Origin: an uncultured SAR86 cluster bacterium
GTDB lineage: Bacteria > Pseudomonadota > Gammaproteobacteria > Magnimaribacterales > D2472
NCBI GenBank assembly: GCA_902594515.1
Contig: CACJML010000004.1
Coordinates: 1-64,000 of the forward strand
Reading direction: 5' to 3'
DNA: 64,000 nt
Positions 54,701-64,000 of this stretch are shown here, one piece after another. The notes under the pieces are model-generated. The model searched no databases. It was given only the letters and a program-made list of their open reading frames with translations, and was not told where the DNA came from. Numbering within the stretch: position 1 is the stretch's first letter; the number at the start of each line of letters is the position of its first letter. Both the position numbers and the translations under genes were made by a program.

Positions 54701-54913
54701 ATGAGAATAATAATAAATATAAATATAAATATATATTTTTAGTTGTTTTTATTGGGGAGCGTGTTTTCTGTTGGTATCTCGCTGAAAAGCTGTCCGCGCA
54801 TAAGTCTCGAGTTGTTAATAAACAGGGATAAGCTTTCTTACTCTTTTGTGGCATGCGAATGTATAAACTGTGTATATTATTTTTTATACCAAAATCCCAA
54901 CAAGATACCCCCA
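54701..54913. other. mnmE-mnmG intergenic region, candidate origin (oriC)
   Basis: A 213-base gap, the longest in the origin part of the window. Next to mnmG is a 36-base run of A and T only (54706-54741), a possible DNA unwinding element. Further in are near-matches to the DnaA box TTATNCACA, for instance ATATACACA and TTATTAACA, each with one mismatch when read on the minus strand. In E. coli oriC lies beside gidA in this way. There is no perfect DnaA box here, and the strand-composition change at this point has the wrong sign for a standard origin, so the call is tentative. Confidence 0.35.
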
Positions 54914-56227
54914 TCATTTCCCAATACAAAAATTTGCAAATATATCACCCAGCAAATCATCTGCAGACTTGGACCCAACAAAATCGTCAAGACAGGCGCG
55001 TGACTGTTTGAGCTCTTCTGCAGCCAACTCAAAATCCTCTATGGATATTTTTTCTAAACAATTTACACAATACACAGTTGCCTCATCAATAAGCTTTGCT
55101 TGCCTGTTATTAATAAGAAAAAGACGCTCTTTATCTTGTTTGACTGAACCGATTAATTCAGCCACCCCTTTCACCAACTCACTTACACCAAAACCAGTTT
55201 TTGCGGAGACAGTGAAATTCACATCTGGGTGAGAATCACAATCATCAAGGTCAGATTTATTTAATATGATGATGTGTGGAACATCTTTTAATATCCCTTT
55301 TGAAGCATCTATAAAATCTAAACAAGTGCTATCAACCACCACCAAAACCAATGATTGATTTTTTGCTTCCTGCAAAACCAATGATATACCGCTAGATTCG
55401 ATCTCATCATTCGTATCTCTTATCCCAGCAGAGTCAAAAAGACTGAATTTATTTGAATTAAAAACTATCTCACTTTCAATCATATCTCGAGTTGTTCCTG
55501 CAATATCAGATGTGATAGATCTTGTCCTTCCTAACATACTATTGAACAATGAGGATTTCCCCGAGTTGGGTGGACCCACCAACAAAACACTTTTTTTCTC
55601 CCCGACATCATCGACCAGCCTTGAATTATTTCTGAGGTTGCCCAACCGCTTGATTGTGTCATTACACATAACTCCCAGCCGATCAACATTCTTTTCATTA
55701 ACCCCATCTTCATCTGAGAAATCAATTTGAGATTCTAATTCCACCCTTAATAAATCAATCGAATCTCCAATCCGGACAACCCTCTCAGACAAAGCCCCAG
55801 AAATTGCAGCAACACCCAGCATTACCTCATGCTCATCAACAGAGTCGATGAGAGTCGAAACCATTTCAGCTTCATTTAGAGACATTTTATTGTTAGCCAC
55901 CGATAGCCTTGTAAATTCTCCGGGTTCAGCCTCGCGCATACCAAGCTGCTCCAAAAAACCAACAATACCCTTAATTACACCAAGCCCCCCATGTGAAAAA
56001 ATTTCAACCATATCCTCACCGCAGTAGCTTTTCGGACCCTTATAAAAAACCAACATACAACTATCAAGAACCCCCTCACAAGACCTTAAATCTCTAAGGA
56101 AAATTTGACCAAAAGAGTTGATCGGCCTGTCTAGAGAGGCATTTATTTTTTTATGACAGCCCTCCCCAGCAATCCTTATAACTGCTATAGCTGACCTACC
56201 TACAGGTGTCGCAAGAGCAAAAATCAT
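54914..56227 (-). CDS. mnmE: tRNA modification GTPase MnmE (TrmE)
   Basis: GTPase partner of MnmG. The 437-residue protein has an N-terminal tetrahydrofolate-binding domain (IFALATPVGRSAIAVIRI), a helical domain, the inserted G domain with P-loop VGPPNSGKSSLFNSM, switch DIAGTTRDMIES, DSAGIRDT and NKSDLD, and the C-terminal Cys in DLLGDIFANFCIGK. Normal length. Reads 11 bases after yidC. Confidence 0.95.
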   Translation of the reverse strand: MIFALATPVGRSAIAVIRIAGEGCHKKINASLDRPINSFGQIFLRDLRSCEGVLDSCMLVFYKGPKSYCGEDMVEIFSHGGLGVIKGIVGFLEQLGMREAEPGEFTRLSVANNKMSLNEAEMVSTLIDSVDEHEVMLGVAAISGALSERVVRIGDSIDLLRVELESQIDFSDEDGVNEKNVDRLGVMCNDTIKRLGNLRNNSRLVDDVGEKKSVLLVGPPNSGKSSLFNSMLGRTRSITSDIAGTTRDMIESEIVFNSNKFSLFDSAGIRDTNDEIESSGISLVLQEAKNQSLVLVVVDSTCLDFIDASKGILKDVPHIIILNKSDLDDCDSHPDVNFTVSAKTGFGVSELVKGVAELIGSVKQDKERLFLINNRQAKLIDEATVYCVNCLEKISIEDFELAAEELKQSRACLDDFVGSKSADDLLGDIFANFCIGK

Positions 56228-56238
56228 TGTCTTGAAAC

Positions 56239-57780
56239 CTAACCACTAGGGTCATGATATGAAGCAGCGCCGTACTTTCTATACATCATACGCTGCTGAA
56301 CCAGTGAAAATAAGGCGTTGGCAACCGAGTACAAAACCAACCCCGATGGTAGAAAAATAAAAAACACAGAGAACAAAACAGGCATGTACTTCATAACTTG
56401 AACCTGCATTGGATCCATGTTTGGTGGTGTTGGGTTTAGCTGCTGAGTTAGATACATAAGCCCACCCATTAGGACCGGTAAAACAAAAAAAGGATCCGGG
56501 GCTGAAAGATCTTGTAACCAAAAAAAGAAAGGAGCATGCCTAAGCTCAACAATTTCTCTGAGAGCAAAAAAAAGAGCGATAAAAACCGGAAACTGTAACA
56601 ACATTGGAAAACAACCTCCAGCTGGATTAATCTTCTCTTTTTTGTACAACGCCATCATCTCAACACCGAGCTTTTGTCTATCATCTTTATAGCGCTGCTG
56701 AATCTCCTGAAGCTTTGGCTGTACTACACGCATTTTTGCCATTGACCTAAACCCAGCCGCAGAAATTGGCCAAAGCAAGAGCTTAACTACAACAGTCAAC
56801 AACAAAATTGATACACCCCAGTTACCAATAAAGCCATTTATCACCACAAGCAACATAACAAGGGGCTGGGCTAAAAACCAAAACCACCCCATATCGATAG
56901 ACAGCTCTAAGTCTTTGGCAATTAGCATAAGATCAGACCTGATTTTCGGCCCAAAAAACAACCTATGTGAAATACCTGAGTTAATATCAGAAACTGATTT
57001 TTCTCTAACAATGGAGCCCATCGAGTAAACACCACCAGAAACGCTGGGAGGATTTGCAAACATTGTCACCACATCATTTGGGTTAACCAATAAAGCGGTT
57101 AAAAAATATTTTTGAATAAAACCAACCCAACCACCAACCTGATCAAACAAAAGCCTTTCATCAATAGAGCGCAGCCTATAACTATCATAGGGATCATCAG
57201 GAGTATTAAATGCAACCCCAACATATGAGGCGTTATCAATCCAAGAGTCTGTAGCGTCCAAGGGCTTGCCGTCAGTTCGATACATTGCAACAAAAGGATC
57301 CCCGGGTTTGTTCCCGCCCAAATAACTATCATTTATATCAACCATATATCCCTCTCTAATTGATATAACTTTTTTGTAAAGACCATCACCCGAAACAAGC
57401 GTGATGCTAGAACCATTGTTGTTTCTTAGAGAAAAGACAGGGCTTTCAATTCCAAAACCACTTTTAACATAAAACCTAAACACACCCTCTGACCCCAACA
57501 ACCTAACACTTGGAGACCCAGTTTTTTGAAGCACAGGATATTCTCTCAACTCTACGCCAATTATTGAACCGCTCAAATTATCAACAACAAGGGTTAAAGA
57601 GTCATTACTTATTTTTGAGGTATTTGAGCTATCAATACTTTCGAAACCAAAAGAAACTTCATCAACTCTTGTGGTTGCAACAAGCTCTGCCTTTGCAGCA
57701 GATTCCTGTGACCACTCCCAAAAAAGAAGGTAAGCAAACAATCCCACCATCAGGATCCATAACAACCTAAAACTCATCAT
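56239..57780 (-). CDS. yidC: Membrane protein insertase YidC
   Basis: Inserts and folds inner-membrane proteins, alone or with SecYEG. The 513-residue protein starts with a membrane helix (FRLLWILMVGLFAYLLFWEW), then a large periplasmic P1 domain and the conserved insertase core: 'WGVSILLLTVVVKLLLWPIS', SMAKMRVVQPKLQEIQ, 'GGCFPMLLQFPVFIALFFAL' and a final 'QQRMMYRKYG'. Conserved Arg of the groove lies in the KLLLWPIS...RSMAK region. Two ATGs start the frame. Coupled to yidD by four bases. Confidence 0.95.
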   Translation of the reverse strand: MMSFRLLWILMVGLFAYLLFWEWSQESAAKAELVATTRVDEVSFGFESIDSSNTSKISNDSLTLVVDNLSGSIIGVELREYPVLQKTGSPSVRLLGSEGVFRFYVKSGFGIESPVFSLRNNNGSSITLVSGDGLYKKVISIREGYMVDINDSYLGGNKPGDPFVAMYRTDGKPLDATDSWIDNASYVGVAFNTPDDPYDSYRLRSIDERLLFDQVGGWVGFIQKYFLTALLVNPNDVVTMFANPPSVSGGVYSMGSIVREKSVSDINSGISHRLFFGPKIRSDLMLIAKDLELSIDMGWFWFLAQPLVMLLVVINGFIGNWGVSILLLTVVVKLLLWPISAAGFRSMAKMRVVQPKLQEIQQRYKDDRQKLGVEMMALYKKEKINPAGGCFPMLLQFPVFIALFFALREIVELRHAPFFFWLQDLSAPDPFFVLPVLMGGLMYLTQQLNPTPPNMDPMQVQVMKYMPVLFSVFFIFLPSGLVLYSVANALFSLVQQRMMYRKYGAASYHDPSG

Positions 57781-57986
57781 TTAACCTCATCTATGCCACC
57801 TTTAGACCATGGCCCACATCTTAATATTCTTATTAAGGAATACCAACCACCAACAATTACCCCATGCTTGTGAATGGATTCTACACAATATTCTGAACAG
57901 GTGGGGTGAAATCTACAATTGTTACCAATTAATGGACTTATAAGCCACTGGTAGCCCCGAACTAAACGTATTGCAATATTACGCAT
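57777..57986 (-). CDS. yidD: Membrane protein insertion efficiency factor YidD
   Basis: A 69-residue protein, RLVRGYQWLISPLIGNNCRF then HPTCSEYCVESIHKHGVIVG, the unmistakable YidD (DUF37) signature with three cysteines. It aids membrane protein insertion and lies in its standard place between rnpA and yidC, overlapping both. Confidence 0.95.
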   Translation of the reverse strand: MRNIAIRLVRGYQWLISPLIGNNCRFHPTCSEYCVESIHKHGVIVGGWYSLIRILRCGPWSKGGIDEVK

Positions 57987-58239
57987 TTACCTTGGACAGC
58001 GCGAACGACACCACTTTTTTTATCCCCACATATGATTCGCTCAACAAACCACCACCCACAACACACACAAGATCTTTAGACCGATCACCTTTATAGGTTT
58101 GAGCAAGAGCATTTTTTATTTGTCTCTTTATCCTGTTTCGATCCACGGCTCTAGGATAATCTTTTTTTCTTATCACTATAAATATTCCAGGTTTAATGGA
58201 AAAAGATTTTTTTAAAAAAATTTTTAAATTAGCTCTCAC
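57979..58239 (-). CDS. rnpA: Ribonuclease P protein component, N-terminally short
   Basis: Protein subunit that assists the RNase P RNA in cutting tRNA 5' leaders. The 86-residue product has the RNR motif 'VDRNRIKRQIKNAL' and the upstream strand IFIVIRKKDYPRA, but is about 25-30 residues shorter than usual (110-120): the N-terminal helix that carries the aromatic cleft residues is missing. The only possible start is GTG at 58239, six codons after the rpmH stop, which is in the same frame. Either the protein is truly short or the stop is read through at times. Confidence 0.85.
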   Translation of the reverse strand: MRANLKIFLKKSFSIKPGIFIVIRKKDYPRAVDRNRIKRQIKNALAQTYKGDRSKDLVCVVGGGLLSESYVGIKKVVSFALSKVNA

Positions 58240-58257
58240 CCTATGTGCGTGGTGCGG

Positions 58258-58392
58258 CTAAGCTGATAGAACTTTCCTACCCTTTTTTCTTCTGTTAGAA
58301 AGCACAGCTCTGCCGGCCTTGGTTGCCATTCTGGCCCTGAAGCCATGAGTTCTTTTTCTTTTGATGTTGCTGGGTTGAAAGGTTCTTTTCAT
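58258..58392 (-). CDS. rpmH: 50S ribosomal protein L34
   Basis: The shortest L34-type frame: 44 residues, [20 protein letters not shown] then [20 protein letters not shown], ending VLSA. This matches L34 closely. It heads the leftward rpmH-rnpA-yidD-yidC-mnmE unit and starts 173 bases from the dnaA start. It is too short to be picked up by simple frame-length cut-offs. A TATAAT-like element upstream (minus strand, near 58407-58420) may be its -10. Confidence 0.95.
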   Translation of the reverse strand: MKRTFQPSNIKRKRTHGFRARMATKAGRAVLSNRRKKGRKVLSA

Positions 58393-58565
58393 GGTTAACT
58401 CTAAATAGGGGCAAAATTATATAGCAAAGTATTTTTTTTTCCATAAAATAAAAAAAGAATTTCAATATAAAGATAGCCACAAGTTATCCACAAAAAATTC
58501 ATTGGTTTATGCTGTAGATATCTTGTTAATTTTTGCTAGACTTGTTTCAAAACCGGAGAGATATA
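58393..58565. promoter_or_regulatory. rpmH-dnaA divergent region, alternative origin candidate
   Basis: A 173-base AT-rich gap that holds the divergent promoters of rpmH and dnaA. It includes one perfect DnaA box (58484-58492). In Pseudomonas-type genomes oriC lies in exactly this gap. A single box is thin for an origin and may only serve autoregulation of dnaA, so both this and 54701-54913 remain candidates. Confidence 0.4.
58484..58492 (+). promoter_or_regulatory. DnaA box (TTATCCACA)
   Basis: TTATCCACA is the perfect strong R1-type DnaA box, on the plus strand 74 bases before the chosen dnaA start. It suits either origin binding or feedback control of dnaA transcription. Confidence 0.85.
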
Positions 58566-59855
58566 TTGGAACTTTGGACACAATGTTCAGGTCTTCTTGA
58601 GTCAAAGCTTTCATCAGAAGACTTTAATACCTGGATTAAGCCCTTATCTGCAGAAACAATTAACAATTCATTAGAGATAAAAGCACCAAATGATTTTATC
58701 TTAAATCATGTAAGAGAGAACTTTTTAGATGACATTAATGATGCGCTCAATGGTATTGACCCAGAGAAGGAAATAATTTTTAAAACACTTGATAAGTCAA
58801 CATTTGTTGACAAACTTGATTCTACTGAAGACAGAAACCCTGGCTTAGTTCAGGCTTTCACATTTAGTACTTTTGTTGAAGGCAAATCCAACCATATGGC
58901 ACTGGCTGCTGCCAAACAGGTTGCCCAAAACCCAAAAGGAGATTATAACCCACTTTTTATTTATGGGGGTGTTGGGCTTGGAAAAACTCATTTAATGCAC
59001 GCTGTTGGGAATGAAATTCTCAGAAACAGTCCAAAAAAGAGAATTGTTTATGTGCATTCTGAAAAATTTGTAGCTGACATGGTAAAGGCATTGCAATTAG
59101 GGGCTATGAGTGAATTCAAATCTTTTTATAGAAACGCTGATGCGCTATTGATTGATGATATTCAGTTTTTTGCTGGTAAAGAACAATCACAAGAAGAATT
59201 TTTTCATACATTTAACACCCTATTGGATAGAAACCACCAAATGGTGCTGACTTGTGACAAATACCCAAAAGAAATTGACGGTTTAGAGGAAAGACTAAAG
59301 TCTAGGCTTGGTTGGGGCCTGCCAGTTATTGTTGAGCCACCAGAGCTAGAAACTAGAGCAGCTGTATTACTAAGGAAAGCACAGCTGATGGGTGTCGAAC
59401 TTCCCAATGATTGCGCTATCTATATTGCACAAAGAATCAGATCAAATATTAGAGAGTTAGAGGGGGCACTAAAAAGGGTGGTTGCAAATGCAAGGTTTTC
59501 TAATACAGAAATTGATGTTGCTTTTGTTAAGGAGTCTTTAAAAGATTTGTTTGTTATTTCTGCAAAAATGGTTTCAATAGAAAACATCCAGAAAACAGTT
59601 GCAGAGTATTACAATATGAAACTATCAGACCTCTTATCCAAAAGAAGAAGCAGGTCCATTACCAGGCCAAGACAACTCGCCATGGCTCTAACCAAAGAAC
59701 TTACCAACCACAGTCTGCCTGAAATAGGTGAGTCTTTTAATGGTCGTGACCACACAACCGTCATTCACGCATGTTCGAAGATAGCTGAACTCAGAAAAGA
59801 ACTACCCTCACTTGAGGAAGATTACAGAAATCTAACCAGAACACTAACAAATTAA
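58566..59855 (+). CDS. dnaA: Chromosomal replication initiator DnaA
   Basis: Initiator ATPase. The start is chosen as TTG 58566: GGAGAG lies five bases before it and the product then begins [20 protein letters not shown], which lines up with E. coli DnaA from its start; a TTG at 58533 adds residues with no counterpart. The 429-residue protein has domain I (WIKPLSAE), a short linker, the AAA+ core ([22 protein letters not shown]) and the domain IV signature [16 protein letters not shown]. Overlaps dnaN by one base. Confidence 0.95.
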   Translation: MELWTQCSGLLESKLSSEDFNTWIKPLSAETINNSLEIKAPNDFILNHVRENFLDDINDALNGIDPEKEIIFKTLDKSTFVDKLDSTEDRNPGLVQAFTFSTFVEGKSNHMALAAAKQVAQNPKGDYNPLFIYGGVGLGKTHLMHAVGNEILRNSPKKRIVYVHSEKFVADMVKALQLGAMSEFKSFYRNADALLIDDIQFFAGKEQSQEEFFHTFNTLLDRNHQMVLTCDKYPKEIDGLEERLKSRLGWGLPVIVEPPELETRAAVLLRKAQLMGVELPNDCAIYIAQRIRSNIRELEGALKRVVANARFSNTEIDVAFVKESLKDLFVISAKMVSIENIQKTVAEYYNMKLSDLLSKRRSRSITRPRQLAMALTKELTNHSLPEIGESFNGRDHTTVIHACSKIAELRKELPSLEEDYRNLTRTLTN

Positions 59856-60952
59856 TGCAAGCAGTATTTAAAAAAGAGGACATTACTAAGGCTCTTGGGG
59901 TAACGTTAGGCGTTGTTGAAAAAAAACAAACCCTTCCGATTTTAGCAAACGTACTTCTTGAAGTTAACGAGTCAGGTTTTCATTTAACTGCCACGGACTT
60001 AGAGTCAGAAGTAAGAACAAGCGGACCACTAGAAAGTGTTTCTAGCGAGGGAAAAACTACAACCTCTGCTAAAAAATTAAACGATCTATGTCGATTAATA
60101 CCCGACGGATCAAGCATAGAAATTAAACTCTCGGGAGATAAAATTCAACTTAAAACGCCCTCAGGAAAGTATTCACTAGCAACTCTCTCAAGCGATGATT
60201 TTCCTATATTTGAGAATCAAGAAAGTGGAGAACAATTAAAAGTTAACTCAAAAGATCTGAGAAAAATTTTTTCAACAACATCTTTTGCTATGGGAAATCA
60301 AGATTGGAGACATTATTTAAATGGACTCTACTTGGAGCTCAAAGATGATTTTTTAACCGCTGTGGCAACAGATGCGCACAGATTAGCAATGAACACATTT
60401 GAAGTGTCTGCTGGAAGCTCGTTTTCTGGAATAGTACCCAGAAAGTCTGTAAATGAGATGACAAAGTTTCTAGCTGATGCAGATGGGGAGGTCTCATTAT
60501 TAATAACTGATTCCTCAATTGAGCTTAATGCAGGAAACATAACCTTTAAAAGTAAGCTGATTGATGGAAACTATCCTGATTTCAATCAAGTCATACCATC
60601 CGGTGATAGTTTTGTTCTTGAGGTTGATGTTAAAGAGCTTTCTGAAAGCCTAAGTAGAGTTAGTATTTTATCAAGTGACAAATATAGGGGGATAAGGCTG
60701 AATGTATCTGATGGAAGCTTGATTGTCTCCGCAAATAATCCTGAGGAAGAGGCCGGAGAAGAAACCCTGGGTGTTAATTATTCTGGTGAAAACATTGATA
60801 TAGCTTTTAATGTGAATTATTTGCAAGAAATATTGAGCCACCAGGAAGGAAATGTTTGTAATATAAAATTCTTTGGATCTGATAAAAGCTGTTTAATGCT
60901 TCCACCCGATGCTGATTTTCCAAAATATGTTGTAATGCCACTTCTTATCTAG
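59855..60952 (+). CDS. dnaN: DNA polymerase III beta clamp
   Basis: Sliding clamp. 365 residues in three similar domains: domain I 'KALGVTLGVVEKKQTLPILANVLLEV', domain II and the C-terminal 'LQEILSHQEGNVCNIKFFGSDK' ending YVVMPLLI, the usual clamp C-terminus (VVMPMRL type). The start overlaps the dnaA stop as TAATG. Second gene of the dnaA operon. Confidence 0.97.
   Translation: MQAVFKKEDITKALGVTLGVVEKKQTLPILANVLLEVNESGFHLTATDLESEVRTSGPLESVSSEGKTTTSAKKLNDLCRLIPDGSSIEIKLSGDKIQLKTPSGKYSLATLSSDDFPIFENQESGEQLKVNSKDLRKIFSTTSFAMGNQDWRHYLNGLYLELKDDFLTAVATDAHRLAMNTFEVSAGSSFSGIVPRKSVNEMTKFLADADGEVSLLITDSSIELNAGNITFKSKLIDGNYPDFNQVIPSGDSFVLEVDVKELSESLSRVSILSSDKYRGIRLNVSDGSLIVSANNPEEEAGEETLGVNYSGENIDIAFNVNYLQEILSHQEGNVCNIKFFGSDKSCLMLPPDADFPKYVVMPLLI

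Positions 60953-64000
<3,048 letters not shown>

Noticed and set aside
54693-54929. 78-residue leftward and similar frames across the mnmE-mnmG gap
   Set aside because: They cross the ends of both flanking genes, have no ribosome binding site and low-complexity composition.
58295-58480. 61-residue frame over rpmH
   Set aside because: It overlaps rpmH in another frame; the rpmH frame encodes a clear L34.

Overview
The window is a stretch of AT-rich chromosome from a streamlined gammaproteobacterium, and it carries the replication-origin neighbourhood. The order rpmH-rnpA-yidD-yidC-mnmE-mnmG-rsmG-parA-parB-atpIBEFHAGDC-glmU-glmS runs leftward and dnaA-dnaN-recF-gyrB runs rightward, which is the classical gammaproteobacterial arrangement. 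RpoH with its RpoH box, HexR, MetX/MetW and a RecF-to-GyrB junction fit that class. Very short gaps, many TAATG or ATGA overlaps, few regulators and TRAP/AGCS transporters suggest an oligotrophic marine lineage. A SAR86-like organism is my guess; it is not proven by anything read here.

Layout. 0-7.2 kb: housekeeping genes (yggS tail, proC, yggT, metX, metW, rdgB, hemW; then leftward rpoH-thiS-thiG-trmB). 7.2-10 kb: three unrelated phosphatases in one overlapping leftward operon. 10-19.6 kb: an ECH1-type dienoyl-CoA isomerase preceded by a 53-residue orphan, yaaA, a TRAP permease pair whose binding protein lies beyond lipA/lipB, uvrD and hexR. 19.6-22.6 kb: a degenerate prolyl-4-hydroxylase-like gene divergent from a Skp1-type GlcNAc transferase, a MazG-like gene and a nitronate monooxygenase. 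22.7-32.2 kb: an AGCS symporter, small enzymes, a di-iron hydroxylase, a GH3 glycosidase and an M16 peptidase with a 20-bp palindrome in its promoter. 32.2-35.8 kb: a probable metal-related block (VOC protein, His/Met-rich outer-membrane protein, PepSY protein, DUF5665, MerC). At its head is a 15-residue peptide with 8 cysteines, encoded in what looks like an attenuator leader. 35.8-40.7 kb: an accessory stretch of small membrane and orphan proteins, several under 100 residues. 40.8-64 kb: glmS/glmU, F1Fo ATP synthase, parAB, the RNA-modification and membrane-insertion genes, and the dnaA operon, with a parS site inside the end of recF.

How it fits together. The right third is core replication, segregation, energy and cell-wall precursor machinery. 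ParA and ParB in the window have a matching parS about 10 kb away, and two candidate origin intergenic regions (mnmE-mnmG and rpmH-dnaA) lie between them. The left and middle parts combine nutrient scavenging (phosphomonoesters, organic acids, amino acids, glycosides) with lipid-related enzymes. The most novel-looking pieces are the Cys-rich leader system at 35.1-35.3 kb and the pseudo-hydroxylase/GlcNAc-transferase pair at 19.6-21.2 kb. No tRNA, rRNA, CRISPR array, transposase or prophage gene was seen.
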